The translations under genes were made by a program, and so were the position numbers. Of a DNA stretch of 32,789 nt, positions 1-8,722 are shown one piece after another (positions within the stretch are counted from its first letter, which is position 1; every line of letters starts with the position of its first letter). The DNA comes from Levilactobacillus fujinensis (GTDB taxonomy: Bacteria > Bacillota > Bacilli > Lactobacillales > Lactobacillaceae): positions 1 to 32,789 of the forward strand of contig NZ_RHNX01000032.1 in the NCBI RefSeq assembly GCF_003946335.1. The letters run 5' to 3'. The notes below the pieces were generated by a model. The model ran no database searches. It was not told the DNA's origin and saw only the letters and a program-made list of their open reading frames with translations.

Positions 1-24
1 GAACTCAAACGTATATTTCTTCAT
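1..24 (-). CDS. Start of an unidentified gene, cut by the window edge
   Basis: Reading the minus strand, an ATG at 24-22 opens a frame that runs off the window (MKKYTFEF). It is preceded by a GAGGTGG ribosome binding site at a good distance (around 28-34), which is the main support. It lies downstream of and in the same direction as the yfhO-like gene. Eight codons are too few to name a product. Confidence 0.5.
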
Positions 25-74
25 AAAACCACCTCAAAATTATTAGTCTTTCTGTCTAATAATTTTACGGCACT

Positions 75-2123
75 TCAATTCGCTGTGGCTTTTAATTTTA
101 AAACGTGATGGTAACTGTAAGTCGTCTTCACGCCCTGCACCTCAGTGACGTGCTTGACCTGGTCGGTTCCCAGCTTAGCTTGTGTGAAATAAGCCTGCTT
201 GCTTGGCTGTAATGCCTGCATTACTGTCTCTTGATTACGCAGTGCATTCGCCCCCAACTTGACGTTCCCCAGTGCAGGGGATACGGCAAAACCCATTCCG
301 CTATAGCTGGTCGTTGGTATCGTTTTCGCACTGTTTGTCGTTAAATGGACCGTATCCTTCACTCCCAGCAATAGTTCTGTTAAGGGCGTCAATCCGGCAG
401 ACCCAATGCGACGGACATTATCGCTGACCAATCCCAACTGTTTCAGCATTTGTCGCGTCTGCTCAGTTAACGTCGAACTATACGACGCCACCCCATGAAA
501 GTTAAAGAGCAGACTGTCATTGTAATTATTGTAAGTTCCCTGGTAAGCCCGGTTAATGAGTGTATTATCGTTTTGAACCCGGTAAAGTTGGCCATCCGGA
601 TCATTCACCCGCCCCATCTGCCGATTTTCATTTTGATAAGCTTTGGTGTAGGCCGTTTGGTTCCCAAAATTAGTGGTGCCAATGGCCAGGATAAAGTTGC
701 CGCCAACCTCCGTTAAAATCAGCCCACTGATCAGCCATTTGCGCCATAGTCCCTGCGTTGCAAAGATCACGAGTGCTGTAACGACCACGTAGACCGCGGC
801 GATAGCTAAACTTTGCCAGTGGATCTGTTGGATGTTGCCGTAGTATTTTTCCAATTTTGCTGAATGTCCCCGTACCAGATTGGCCATAAACACGACGAAT
901 CTTGCACCGAGAACCATACTCAACACCTGTAATCCTGGTAATCCCCACTGCCAACCGCGACGAATCGCCCGTGGATTTTTCTGCCAAGCCGCAAAGGCCA
1001 GCATGACCATGACAAAACTAAAGAAGAAAACGTTACGAAATGGAAATCCTGCCGGTGCCTGCATCAGGTGCCAGACCGTATTGAACGCCCGCACCCACAT
1101 CGCCAAAAATAACGCGAGTAGGAGTCCTCCCGCCGACCACTTTTGGCGTCGAGAAATCTGTGGATGGACGAAGTAAACCAAGACCAGTAGAACGACCGCA
1201 CTAGACACAAAGACGGTCGGTGCGTGCCATAGTCGCTGGGTATAGTTAGTCGCCCCCACCCCAAACTGTGTAAAGAATTCTAATCCGAATTCCGGAACGA
1301 CCCGGAAGTTTAACGGATTGGGCGTCTGTTTTGCCGTTAACAACATCCCTAACCCAGTTGGAATCAACACGATTGCCGCACTCAAACCACTCAGCAAAGC
1401 GGTCAATGTAAACTGTGTTAGGCGTCCCCACCACTCTTTGGCCTGACCTGACCGGTTGTTATCCGTCAACCAGCCGTAAAAAACGTAGCCGAAATAGAAT
1501 ACCGTAAATAGACAAGTCATGTACCCCAAGTAATAATTTGTCAAAATACTAACGAGTAACCAGCTGAAGAAGAAACGTGGCTTTCCCTGCCAAACCAGCC
1601 GGTCAACACCCGCCGCAACCAAGGGGAGGACAATCAAGGCATCCAGCCACATATAATCAAAATAGTTCATCGCGACAAAGCCACAAAAACTAAACGCAAG
1701 GGCAAAAATCACCGTTAGCCGTTGGGTCGTACGAAAGTGTTGTTGTAAGTACCACGTCATCGTCGCGGCAATCGTCGCAATTTTTAACATGATAATCAGA
1801 CTGGCCGCAATCGGTACCTGCGCCGCACTAAAGAAGACGACTAGTAAGTTGAACGGGCTCAACAGGTAATAAGCTATAGTCGGAACCACTGAACCTCCCA
1901 AAGACTGCGAGAAAGAATACAGGTGAAAGACCTGATACTTGAACGCATGTTGCATGGCCGTTAAAAACGGGATGTACTGTGTCCCCATGTCGCTCATTAA
2001 TAAACTATGATTGCCAAAGGGGGTGATTCCCCAATAACTAAAGACGCCCATGACAACTAGCAAGGCCAACCCCCAAGCTAACCCCACATTTTGCCATAAT
2101 CGTTTTCGTTCCAACTGCTGCAT
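75..2123 (-). CDS. yfhO: YfhO-type multi-membrane glycosyltransferase (GT-C like)
   Basis: A 682-residue protein made almost entirely of hydrophobic segments (about a dozen) with a large non-membrane C-terminal part. An Asp in the first outside loop (SDMGTQYIPF, Asp near residue 45) is typical of GT-C enzymes that take sugar from a polyprenyl phosphate. In Bacillus and Listeria, YfhO family members move GlcNAc from C55-P-GlcNAc onto lipoteichoic acid outside the cell, together with CsbB and the flippase GtcA. The start is set at ATG 2123 (MQQLERKRLW), which has a GGAG site; the longer frame upstream overlaps the PAP2 gene and is not needed. It is the last gene of a three-gene run with a csbB-like gene, which strongly supports the assignment. 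The exact acceptor polymer is inference. Confidence 0.82.
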   Translation of the reverse strand: MQQLERKRLWQNVGLAWGLALLVVMGVFSYWGITPFGNHSLLMSDMGTQYIPFLTAMQHAFKYQVFHLYSFSQSLGGSVVPTIAYYLLSPFNLLVVFFSAAQVPIAASLIIMLKIATIAATMTWYLQQHFRTTQRLTVIFALAFSFCGFVAMNYFDYMWLDALIVLPLVAAGVDRLVWQGKPRFFFSWLLVSILTNYYLGYMTCLFTVFYFGYVFYGWLTDNNRSGQAKEWWGRLTQFTLTALLSGLSAAIVLIPTGLGMLLTAKQTPNPLNFRVVPEFGLEFFTQFGVGATNYTQRLWHAPTVFVSSAVVLLVLVYFVHPQISRRQKWSAGGLLLALFLAMWVRAFNTVWHLMQAPAGFPFRNVFFFSFVMVMLAFAAWQKNPRAIRRGWQWGLPGLQVLSMVLGARFVVFMANLVRGHSAKLEKYYGNIQQIHWQSLAIAAVYVVVTALVIFATQGLWRKWLISGLILTEVGGNFILAIGTTNFGNQTAYTKAYQNENRQMGRVNDPDGQLYRVQNDNTLINRAYQGTYNNYNDSLLFNFHGVASYSSTLTEQTRQMLKQLGLVSDNVRRIGSAGLTPLTELLLGVKDTVHLTTNSAKTIPTTSYSGMGFAVSPALGNVKLGANALRNQETVMQALQPSKQAYFTQAKLGTDQVKHVTEVQGVKTTYSYHHVLKLKATAN

Positions 2124-2142
2124 TTCTTCTCCACCCCACAAT

Positions 2143-2790
2143 TCATTCTTGTGTCTGCTGTTGCCGCCGCTTCTTGGTGACACGTTCGAGCACACTGACA
2201 ATCTGTAACCACCAGCCACTCGCCAACAACAGACTCCCTAGCACGTCGCTAGGATAATGATCACGCAACCCCAAGCGGGCAAATAGGACGCCGATAAGGA
2301 CCATCGCCATAAGCGTTATCACACTCCAACTCACCCAGCTCCGGCCCAGCCATTGCATGAGTAGCGTCCAGACAATAAATGCTAATAAAGCCGTACTAAA
2401 GACGTGGCCACTGGGAAAACTGAACCCCGTATCGGGCACCACCTGTTGGAATGGTCGAATCCGACCGACTAAAGCTTTAATCACCAGGAGTAGGCCATCC
2501 CCTGTCACGATTGCCGTGAGGGTTGCTAACGACCAACCATACTGGCGAATCCGCCAGAGAAATAATGCCAAGATGACCGCTAAGCCACTGGTAACCAGCG
2601 GGCTGCCTAGCAGGGTCAGCCACTCCCACACGCGCACGTGCTGCCCCAGGGGACTCGTGCTGAATGCCGTTAGCCATTGGTGATCCACCTGCATGAGTGG
2701 TTCAAAGCGAACTTTAATTAAAATTGCCAGAATCCCGAATAGGCCAAAACAGCCCAAGGCTAATTGCTGATTCCGTTCTGTCAGTGTCAT
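2143..2790 (-). CDS. PAP2-family membrane phosphatase
   Basis: A 215-residue membrane protein with the full PAP2 signature: K-x6-RP (KALVGRIRP, residues 105-113), PSGH (126-129) and R-x5-H-x3-D (RLGLRDHYPSD, 172-182), which carry the catalytic histidines. These enzymes remove phosphate from lipid phosphates such as undecaprenyl diphosphate or phosphatidic acid derivatives on the outer face of the membrane. It sits 10 bases after the csbB-like gene and 19 bases before yfhO, so all three are probably one transcript. An AGGAGGAGC site precedes the ATG. Its substrate cannot be read from the sequence; a role in recycling the C55-P carrier used by its neighbours is an inference. Confidence 0.88.
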   Translation of the reverse strand: MTLTERNQQLALGCFGLFGILAILIKVRFEPLMQVDHQWLTAFSTSPLGQHVRVWEWLTLLGSPLVTSGLAVILALFLWRIRQYGWSLATLTAIVTGDGLLLVIKALVGRIRPFQQVVPDTGFSFPSGHVFSTALLAFIVWTLLMQWLGRSWVSWSVITLMAMVLIGVLFARLGLRDHYPSDVLGSLLLASGWWLQIVSVLERVTKKRRQQQTQE

Positions 2791-2800
2791 TGTGCTCCTC

Positions 2801-3742
2801 CTAACGTTGTTCCTTGATCAAATATTGTGGCCGGTGCTTCGTCTCCAAATAGATTCGCCCCACGTATTTACCGAGAATTCCCAGGCATAAAAGCTGCAGG
2901 CCCCCGAGCATTAAAATAATGGCGACCAATGATGGCCAGCCGGCCGTTGGATTGCCAAACAGAAGCGCCCGAAAGACGATCCATAGCATCCCTAGAATGG
3001 CGCCCACAAACGACAGACCACCTAACCAAGACGCAATGGCTAAGGGAACTTCGGAATAATCCATGATGCCTTCGAGCGAATAATCCAGCAATTGCCGCAT
3101 GGACCAGTGAGTCTTGCCAGCAACTCGATCTTGATGATGAAAGCTCAGGTACTTGGTCTTAAAACCGACCCAACTGAAAATCCCCTTGGAAAATCGGTTA
3201 TATTCGGGCATGTCGATAATTGCCTGAACGACCTGTCGCCGCATAAGGCGGTAATCACGCGCACCTGGGACGATTTGAACCTGTGAGATATGATTGATCA
3301 CGTGGTAAAAAGCCTGCGACAACTTTGACCGCAACCATGGTTCACCGGTTCGATCAGACCGCTTCGTGGCAACCACGTCGTAATCCGTCTCGATCAACGT
3401 CTCAATCATTGTTGGGAGGAGTTCTGGTGGATCTTGCAAATCAACATCCATGACTGCTACCAGGTCTCCCTGAGCCGCCTTTAAGCCGGCCAACAAGGCG
3501 GCCTCCTTCCCAAAATTACGCGAAAAATTAACGTAATGGACGCCCTCTGGATTGGCGGCGTGTAGGTATTGCATTTGTTTTAAAGACTCATCACTGGATC
3601 CATCATTAACGAACCAGTATTCCCATTGAAATTGATCTCGATGACGATTGAATTCCGTCATAATTTGTTCAACCCGTTTATAAAATAGTGGTAGGCTCTC
3701 CTGCTCGTTATAGCAAGGCACCACGATTGAAATTAATTGCAT
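2801..3742 (-). CDS. csbB: CsbB/GtrB-like polyprenyl-phosphate glycosyltransferase (GT2)
   Basis: A 313-residue family 2 glycosyltransferase. The N-terminal domain has VVPCYNEQESL, FVNDGSSD (about 44-51) and the metal-binding DVD (about 99-101, VMDVDLQDPPEL); GARDYRLMRR and KTHWS follow. Two membrane spans close the protein (about residues 230-260 and 270-300). This is the architecture of enzymes that load a sugar onto C55-P at the inner membrane face. The adjacent yfhO makes the CsbB assignment better than DPM1/GtrB for O-antigen. The start is ATG 3742 because AAGGAG lies eight bases upstream; the GTG at 3751 would sit on top of that site. A terminator-like hairpin ends just before the ribosome binding site. 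Confidence 0.87.
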   Translation of the reverse strand: MQLISIVVPCYNEQESLPLFYKRVEQIMTEFNRHRDQFQWEYWFVNDGSSDESLKQMQYLHAANPEGVHYVNFSRNFGKEAALLAGLKAAQGDLVAVMDVDLQDPPELLPTMIETLIETDYDVVATKRSDRTGEPWLRSKLSQAFYHVINHISQVQIVPGARDYRLMRRQVVQAIIDMPEYNRFSKGIFSWVGFKTKYLSFHHQDRVAGKTHWSMRQLLDYSLEGIMDYSEVPLAIASWLGGLSFVGAILGMLWIVFRALLFGNPTAGWPSLVAIILMLGGLQLLCLGILGKYVGRIYLETKHRPQYLIKEQR

Positions 3743-3763
3743 ACGATCCACTCCTTAAACCAC

Positions 3764-3818
3764 AAAAAAGCACTTAGCTCTTATGGAAATTAACTGTCTC
3801 CATAATAACTAAGTGCTT
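3764..3818 (-). terminator. Intrinsic terminator or attenuator before csbB
   Basis: Minus-strand reading gives arms AAGCACTTAG / CTAAGTGCTT plus an inner TTATGGA / TCCATAA pair, followed by six T. The T run ends about 22 bases before the csbB ATG, so no promoter fits between them. It may end the two-component operon, but any csbB transcript starting upstream must read through it. Confidence 0.75.
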
Positions 3819-3911
3819 AATAATCAAATACTGTGACCAAAAGAGATTAATCTGAGAATTTATCAGAATATTGGTTTGAAGCTTATTGGGCGTTGGATTT
3901 GCTAAGTTTTT

Positions 3912-3946
3912 AAGGATGAAAGTTTCAAAATCCTCATTATGACCGG
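3912..3946. repeat. Solo end of the intergenic repeat family
   Basis: The plus strand here starts AAGGATGAAAGTTTCAAAAT and ends CATTATGAC. It lines up with the end of the repeats at 20.8-21.2, 25.1-25.3 and 31.17-31.33 kb (for example AAGGTTGAAAGTCCCAAAA then GCATTATGACTGTT in the complement of copy 2). It abuts the stop codon of the histidine kinase gene. Only the terminus is present, so this is a remnant or a solo end. Confidence 0.5.
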
Positions 3947-5335
3947 TTAGCTGCTTTTTCCATTTGCCGTCTTATCCCGGAATGTCAATACGAACTGACT
4001 CCCCTGTGGCTGGTTGTCAACCACTTTAATTGTGGCATGATTGAGCTTGACCAGCTGGGCGACAATGGCTAGACCCAATCCTGTACCGCCAATTTGACGG
4101 GTACGAGCGGAGTCTACGCGGTAGAATCGTTCGAAGATATGTGTCTTATCCGCGTCAGCCACGCCTAATCCCAGGTCCTGAACGCGAATCTCGGCAGTTC
4201 TATCCGTTGTCCCCAAAGCGACTGTAATGGGGTGATCTTCTGGCGAGTATTTCCCCGCGTTATCAATCAAGGCCGTGAGTATCTGCTGAACGCTTTCGGC
4301 ATTGCCAAAAACAATAGCCGCATCCTCACCAACTACCTGAATGGGCTGCTGTAAAACAGCACGCTCTTCTTCAACCGTTTCATTAATGGCTTCTGCCAAG
4401 TCAAAATAAGCAAGTGTTAGTGTTCCCCGATCAGCTCGTGACAACGTCAATAGACTGTTGACCAACTTTTGCATCCGCGTCGATTCCTCATCAATGAATT
4501 GAACGGACTTGGGGATAATTTCGGGATGCTCGGTCCCCCGCCGTTCAATCAACCGGACGTGACCCCGAATAGCGGCAATCGGTGTCCGTAACTCATGCGC
4601 CGCATTTGAAATGAACTCGCGCTCCTGCACGGCGTGTTCATTAATGGCCGCCAGCAGGTCGTTAAAACTATTAGCCAACTCTGTAACTTCACTCGGCTGA
4701 TTGGGTACAGGCAACGCCGCCTTAATCGTTTGCGTCTGTGATTGCTCACGCGCCGCCACATTTAGGCTGGCCAGTGGTTCCGTAATATGTTTGGCGGCTA
4801 ATCGAACATATGCCCAGCCCAAGATTATTGTCAGGAACATAATCACCAAGACCACGCCAATCACTGACAGCAAGACCGTCGTAATCGGCGACAGGCTTAA
4901 CCAAATTTCCGATTGGATACCTAGTCGCGACCCTGACCGGTAATAGGTAAATCCATATCTAGGGGTATACGCAACCGCCGAAAAGATTGGCATTTGATAA
5001 TGTTTCGCCTTGATAAACTTCTTTGTGTTTGGCGAGTAAAAGGTTGCCGGCGCCTCGCCAATCTTACTATTATAGACGCGGACAAAAGTGTTCTTCGTAT
5101 TGATTGAACTGTTCTTCCGCCACCGTTGCCAGTCCGGTTTGTCGTCAATAATCGATCGTTTCAGACTCGCCATTAGCTCAACCGAAGATTGTTCGCTCTG
5201 TTTCACTAGCTGATAACCGACCGTACCGACGATGGCCATGCCCATCGTCAAAGTCACAATGACCAGCATCCAAACAAAGCGGTGCTGAATCTCTTGGGCG
5301 GTCGTGACCCGGCGTTTACTTTTCATCATGCACAT
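3947..5335 (-). CDS. Sensor histidine kinase (HAMP, HisKA, HATPase)
   Basis: A membrane sensor kinase of about 462 residues. One span near residues 20-45, an outside domain of about 100 residues, a second span near 152-178, then HAMP. The phosphoacceptor is in SNAAHELRTP (His about 247). The ATP-binding domain has the N box (LIDNAGKYSPED), G1 (VQDLGLGVAD), F box (FERFYRVDSART) and G2 (GGTGLGLAIV). It phosphorylates the regulator encoded immediately upstream. The regulator's TGA and this gene's ATG overlap as TGATG at 5333-5337, suggesting coupled translation; an ATG at 5329 is an alternative start. The signal sensed is unknown, and no target gene is obvious next door. Confidence 0.93.
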   Translation of the reverse strand: MCMMKSKRRVTTAQEIQHRFVWMLVIVTLTMGMAIVGTVGYQLVKQSEQSSVELMASLKRSIIDDKPDWQRWRKNSSINTKNTFVRVYNSKIGEAPATFYSPNTKKFIKAKHYQMPIFSAVAYTPRYGFTYYRSGSRLGIQSEIWLSLSPITTVLLSVIGVVLVIMFLTIILGWAYVRLAAKHITEPLASLNVAAREQSQTQTIKAALPVPNQPSEVTELANSFNDLLAAINEHAVQEREFISNAAHELRTPIAAIRGHVRLIERRGTEHPEIIPKSVQFIDEESTRMQKLVNSLLTLSRADRGTLTLAYFDLAEAINETVEEERAVLQQPIQVVGEDAAIVFGNAESVQQILTALIDNAGKYSPEDHPITVALGTTDRTAEIRVQDLGLGVADADKTHIFERFYRVDSARTRQIGGTGLGLAIVAQLVKLNHATIKVVDNQPQGSQFVLTFRDKTANGKSS

Positions 5336-6030
5336 CACCCACTATATTCGGCGGAGAGAACGTAACCGACACCGCGAACAGTATGAATCAAGCGCGGGGC
5401 CTGTTCCTCGTTTAACTTATGCCGCAAATAACGAATATAGACATCCACCACGTTCGGTTGTCCTTCAAAATCAACACCCCAGACCGCATCTAATAGTTCA
5501 TCGCGCGTCAGCGTCTGCCCAGCATTCTTCATTAAGCAAAGTAAAAGTTCGTATTCTCGTTGCGTGAGTTGGACCAGCTTGCCGTTACGCAGGACCTGCC
5601 GTGACCGGGTATCCAACGTCACATCCGCCACATGCAGTTGACTGTCAACGATGGCCTGCCGATTTTGATGCCGTAAAATAACGCGAATCCGCGCTAACAA
5701 CTCCTCAATTTCAAATGGTTTCGTAATGTAATCATCCGCGCCGGTGTCGAGACCAGCCACCTTATCCCCGATATAATCGCGGGCGGTCATCATAATGACG
5801 GGGAGATCATCGTGCTTGCGGATTCGGCGCAGAACGCCCAACCCATCTAGTTCGGGCAGCATCCAATCTAACAATACTAAGTCGAGTTGCCCCCGGTTCG
5901 ATTCATAAATTTCCAGCGCCGTTTTGCCATCCATAGCGTTTAACACCGTGTAGTCCTCAAATTGTAATTCAGTCGTCAGCGACGCCAACAGTGCTTCGTC
6001 ATCTTCAACAATTAAAATTGTTCCGGCCAT
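5335..6030 (-). CDS. OmpR/PhoB-family response regulator
   Basis: A 231-residue DNA-binding regulator. The receiver domain has the acidic pocket (VEDDEA), the phosphorylated Asp at 55 (VLLDWMLPELDG), the Thr switch (MMTARD) and Lys (ITKPF). The C-terminal half is a winged-helix domain (QLTQREYELLLCLMKNAGQT, then VDVYIRYLRHKL and TVRGVGYVL). It works with the kinase downstream, with which it overlaps. CGGAG lies eight bases before the ATG. The region upstream (6031-6234) is AT-rich with only weak promoter-like boxes, so I give no promoter call. Confidence 0.95.
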   Translation of the reverse strand: MAGTILIVEDDEALLASLTTELQFEDYTVLNAMDGKTALEIYESNRGQLDLVLLDWMLPELDGLGVLRRIRKHDDLPVIMMTARDYIGDKVAGLDTGADDYITKPFEIEELLARIRVILRHQNRQAIVDSQLHVADVTLDTRSRQVLRNGKLVQLTQREYELLLCLMKNAGQTLTRDELLDAVWGVDFEGQPNVVDVYIRYLRHKLNEEQAPRLIHTVRGVGYVLSAEYSG

Positions 6031-6234
6031 TTTTTCACTCCGTTCGTGCTTAACTTCTCACCTAGCTTAATCATTTTTCAGTTAAATTACTATCCCTAAC
6101 ACTTAGATTAAGCCAAAAATTAAAAAAATCATACCTAACATTCCGTGTGCTTGACGAATACTTGGTTTAGACTTCATCATTTTTCATAGCTAAACCGGAT
6201 GATCACTGGATGACTATGCCGAATCTGAGAATAC

Positions 6235-6266
6235 AAAAAAACCGTCACCCGAAGGCAACGGTTTTT
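6235..6266 (-). terminator. Terminator of the rplJ-rplL operon
   Basis: Arms AAAACCGT and ACGGTTTT around a short loop, followed on the minus strand by a T run. It lies about 20 bases after the rplL stop. Confidence 0.88.
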
Positions 6267-6286
6267 CATTTCGTAAGTGAAGGTGA

Positions 6287-6652
6287 CTACTTAAGCGTAA
6301 CCACACCACCAACGGCTTCAAGCTTTTCCTTGATGTCGTTAGCTTCGTCTTCAGAAACGCCTTCCTTGATGACAGATGGTACGTTGTCAACGAGGCCCTT
6401 AGCGTCCTTCAAGCCTAAACCAGTGATTTCACGGACAGCCTTGATGGCCTTAACCTTGGCGTCACCAGATTCAGTTAATTCAACGTCGAATGAATCCTTG
6501 GCAGCAGCGTCGCCACCAGCAGCACCGGCTGCAGCAACTGGGGCAGCAGCGGATACGCCGAATTCGTCTTCGATACCCTTAACTAAGTCGTTAAGGTCAG
6601 TAATGGATGCTTCTTTAAGAGAAGCGATGATAGCATCTTTATCAAAAGCCAT
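6287..6652 (-). CDS. rplL: 50S ribosomal protein L7/L12
   Basis: A 121-residue stalk protein that recruits translation factors to the ribosome. The N-terminal dimer domain ([20 protein letters not shown]) is followed by the Ala/Gly hinge (about 35-52) and the factor-binding C-terminal domain ([31 protein letters not shown]). The length is normal. Start at ATG 6652, with GGAGG nine bases upstream; a longer frame from 6667 is not needed. It is the second gene after rplJ and shares its L10 leader. Confidence 0.98.
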   Translation of the reverse strand: MAFDKDAIIASLKEASITDLNDLVKGIEDEFGVSAAAPVAAAGAAGGDAAAKDSFDVELTESGDAKVKAIKAVREITGLGLKDAKGLVDNVPSVIKEGVSEDEANDIKEKLEAVGGVVTLK

Positions 6653-6710
6653 GTTATTTTCCTCCAATAATTGGGTTTTATATTTTATGTTTCAAATTTG
6701 AATCAGGAAC

Positions 6711-7217
6711 TTAGGCTGCGTCGCCTTCGTCACCCTTTTCAGCAATAGCCTTAACCGCGTAAGCAACGTTCCGTACTGGTGCCTGTAAGACATTAGCCAG
6801 CATAGAAAGAAGATCTTCACGACTTGGCAAGCTTGCGTAAGTGTTGATTTCGTCAACGGAGACAATCTTGTCTTCGATGAAACCACCTTTGATTTCAAGG
6901 TCGTCAACACCATCAGCAAACTTCTTCAAAACCTTAGCTGGGGCAATTGCATCCTCGTCAGAGAAAGCAACAGCAGTAGGGCCTGCAAAGAGATCGTTAA
7001 GATCACTGTAACCAGCCTTTTCAGCAGCCCGAACCAAAATCTTGTTCTTGATAACGCTCATATGAACGCCGGCTTCACGTAATTGCTTCCGTAATTCAGT
7101 TGCTTCTTCAACAGTTAGACCACGGTAGTCAACGACGATAGCACTGGTGGCGTTGTTGAATTTTTCAACAACCTCATCAACCTTTTTTGACTTAATTGCG
7201 ATAGCTTGTTCACTCAA
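6711..7217 (-). CDS. rplJ: 50S ribosomal protein L10
   Basis: A 168-residue protein that anchors L7/L12 dimers to the ribosome. Typical motifs are [20 protein letters not shown] and [15 protein letters not shown]; the C-terminal helix that carries L12 is present. The start is TTG at 7217 (codon read TTG AGT GAA), preceded by GGGAGGTG at eight bases; no ATG fits the conserved N-terminus. It follows the L10 leader and its own strong promoter. Confidence 0.97.
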   Translation of the reverse strand: MSEQAIAIKSKKVDEVVEKFNNATSAIVVDYRGLTVEEATELRKQLREAGVHMSVIKNKILVRAAEKAGYSDLNDLFAGPTAVAFSDEDAIAPAKVLKKFADGVDDLEIKGGFIEDKIVSVDEINTYASLPSREDLLSMLANVLQAPVRNVAYAVKAIAEKGDEGDAA

Positions 7218-7368
7218 ATTAATTCACCTCCCGGAGTAGTTTGGTGGGATAAAAAAATCCCTATGCCACCAAGACATAAGGAGTCCAAAGTTTAAGTAAA
7301 CTTCTTCCTCGGCAGGAAATTAAGACCATTAGGCCACCTGAGTCTTAGGTAGATCTATTAAATACAAC
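7218..7368 (-). promoter_or_regulatory. L10 leader (autoregulatory RNA) of rplJ-rplL
   Basis: About 150 bases of leader between the promoter and rplJ, with the purine-rich CCTGCCGAGGAAGAAG segment expected of L10 leaders. In this family L10(L12)4 binds the leader and lowers expression. A terminator-like hairpin (CCTTATG / CATAGGG plus seven T, 7251-7281) sits just before the ribosome binding site, so control by early termination is likely, as known in Bacillus. Family assignment is by position and motif, without a covariance search. Confidence 0.8.
7251..7281 (-). terminator. Attenuator hairpin inside the L10 leader
   Basis: Minus-strand CCTTATG pairs with CATAGGG (one G-U) around a nine-base loop and is followed by ATTTTTTT. 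It ends about 20 bases before the rplJ ribosome binding site, the usual place for the L10 attenuator. Confidence 0.72.
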
Positions 7369-7374
7369 TTCAAT

Positions 7375-7403
7375 AGCATACAATACTTCGACATCACTGT
7401 CAA
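7375..7403 (-). promoter_or_regulatory. Promoter of rplJ-rplL
   Basis: TTGACA (7403-7398), 17-base spacer, TATGCT (7380-7375), minus strand. The -35 box is a perfect consensus. It gives a leader of about 150 bases. Confidence 0.85.
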
Positions 7404-7437
7404 CATACTGCTAGGGATTTTTTTAATCACATTTTAC

Positions 7438-8136
7438 TTAGTCTAATAAAGAAGCCAAGTCAACGTCGACACTAGGGCCAAACGTTGATGCGATTGAAAC
7501 GTGTTGCACGTAAGTCCCACGCACAGCGGCTGGGCGAATACGAACAATCGTTTCGGCAATAGTCTTCAAGTTGCCGGCAAGCTTGTCAGCATCAAAGGAA
7601 ACCTTACCAAATGGAACAGCAACGTTACCGTCCCGGTCAGTCCGGTAAGTAACTTGCCCGTTCTTAGCATCGGAAACAGCCTTTTCGACGTTCATCGTAA
7701 CGGTACCCGTCTTAGGGTTAGGCATTAAGCCCTTAGGTCCTAAGACACGACCTAAACGACCAACTTGGGCCATCATGTCTGGCGTTGCAATGGCAACGTC
7801 AAAGTCCAACCAACCGTCTTGGATACGTTCTACTAAGTCTTGTTCGCCAACAACGTCAGCACCAGCAGCTTGCGCAGCCTTAGCTTGGTCCCCCTTAGCG
7901 AATACGATTACCGTGGTTTCCTTACCGGTACCATTTGGTAATACTAATGCGCCACGGAGTTGTTGGTCCGCTTGCTTTGTATCAACGTTAAGCTTGAAAG
8001 CAACTTCAACAGTTGCATCGAACTTAGCGAAATCCATCTTCTTAACTAAATCAATCGCGTCGCCCATGCCGTAGACCTTGTCAGCCTCGACCATTTTGGC
8101 AGCGTCTTGATAATTCTTACCTCGTTTATGAGCCAT
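7438..8136 (-). CDS. rplA: 50S ribosomal protein L1
   Basis: A 232-residue protein that binds 23S rRNA at the mobile L1 stalk and, in many bacteria, its own mRNA as a repressor. Signature motifs: MAHKRGKNY at the start, [20 protein letters not shown] and [13 protein letters not shown]. Start at ATG 8136 after GGAGG; the in-frame extension upstream has no support. Second gene of the rplK-rplA unit. The 98-base gap before it holds a structured element with an L1-target-like motif. Confidence 0.98.
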   Translation of the reverse strand: MAHKRGKNYQDAAKMVEADKVYGMGDAIDLVKKMDFAKFDATVEVAFKLNVDTKQADQQLRGALVLPNGTGKETTVIVFAKGDQAKAAQAAGADVVGEQDLVERIQDGWLDFDVAIATPDMMAQVGRLGRVLGPKGLMPNPKTGTVTMNVEKAVSDAKNGQVTYRTDRDGNVAVPFGKVSFDADKLAGNLKTIAETIVRIRPAAVRGTYVQHVSIASTFGPSVDVDLASLLD

Positions 8137-8170
8137 TTTTGTGTATTCCTCCTTGCAAATGTGGTTGTAA

Positions 8171-8224
8171 CGGATAAACCTCCCACTTGACACATTTCAT
8201 TTTCGTGAAGTGTCCGACTATCCG
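8171..8224 (-). promoter_or_regulatory. Structured rplK-rplA gap with L1-target-like motif
   Basis: CGGATA and TATCCG pair at the ends, enclosing a second hairpin (GACAC..TTCA / TGAA..GTGTC). The single-stranded side carries CAAGTGGGAGG, also found in the leader of rplK. Ribosomal L1 represses by binding an mRNA copy of its rRNA site, so this is a candidate operator. Binding is inferred. Confidence 0.4.
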
Positions 8225-8234
8225 AAAACTGAGC

Positions 8235-8660
8235 TTAACCTTCGACCGTGAAGCCCATGCTCCGGGCAGTACCTTCAATCATGCGCATAGCTGCTTCAAC
8301 ATCAGCTGCGTTTAGATCTTGCATTTTAGTTTCAGCGATTTGCTTAACTTGATCTTTGGTTACCGTAGCAACCTTCTTCGTGTTAGGTTCGCCGGAACCA
8401 CTTTCAACACCAGCGGCCTTCTTCAACAGCGTTGCTGCTGGAGGGGTCTTAGTGATGAAATCAAAGGAACGATCTTCATAGACACTGATCACAACAGGAA
8501 TGATCATACCAGCTTGGTCAGCGGTACGAGCGTTGAATTCCTTAGTGAAGCCCATGATGTTGATACCTGCTTGACCTAAAGCTGGTCCAACTGGGGGAGC
8601 TGGGGTTGCTTTACCCGCAGGAATCTGTAATTTAACGACATTAGCTACTTTTTTAGCCAC
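8235..8660 (-). CDS. rplK: 50S ribosomal protein L11
   Basis: A 141-residue protein of the GTPase-associated centre. The proline-rich motif [20 protein letters not shown] and the C-terminal RNA-binding domain ([35 protein letters not shown]) are both there. The start is GTG at 8660, preceded by AAGGAGG at nine bases. It is first in a two-gene unit with rplA and has its own promoter downstream of nusG. Confidence 0.98.
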   Translation of the reverse strand: MAKKVANVVKLQIPAGKATPAPPVGPALGQAGINIMGFTKEFNARTADQAGMIIPVVISVYEDRSFDFITKTPPAATLLKKAAGVESGSGEPNTKKVATVTKDQVKQIAETKMQDLNAADVEAAMRMIEGTARSMGFTVEG

Positions 8661-8691
8661 GAGACAATACCTCCTTGAGTCCGTGTGTGGT

Positions 8692-8722
8692 AAGTGGGGC
8701 TGTTAGTTTGCCCCTCCCACTT
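8692..8722 (-). promoter_or_regulatory. Hairpin in the rplK leader, second L1-like motif
   Basis: Minus-strand AAGTG-GGAG-GGGC pairs with GCCC-CACTT, leaving a purine bulge. The segment AAAGTGGGAGG matches the motif in the rplK-rplA gap. The leader is about 80 bases from the promoter to the GTG. No T run follows, so this looks like a protein or translation control site. Confidence 0.4.

Noticed and set aside
75-2219. Longer start for the yfhO gene at 2219
   Set aside because: The extra 32 residues overlap the PAP2 gene, and ATG 2123 has a ribosome binding site.
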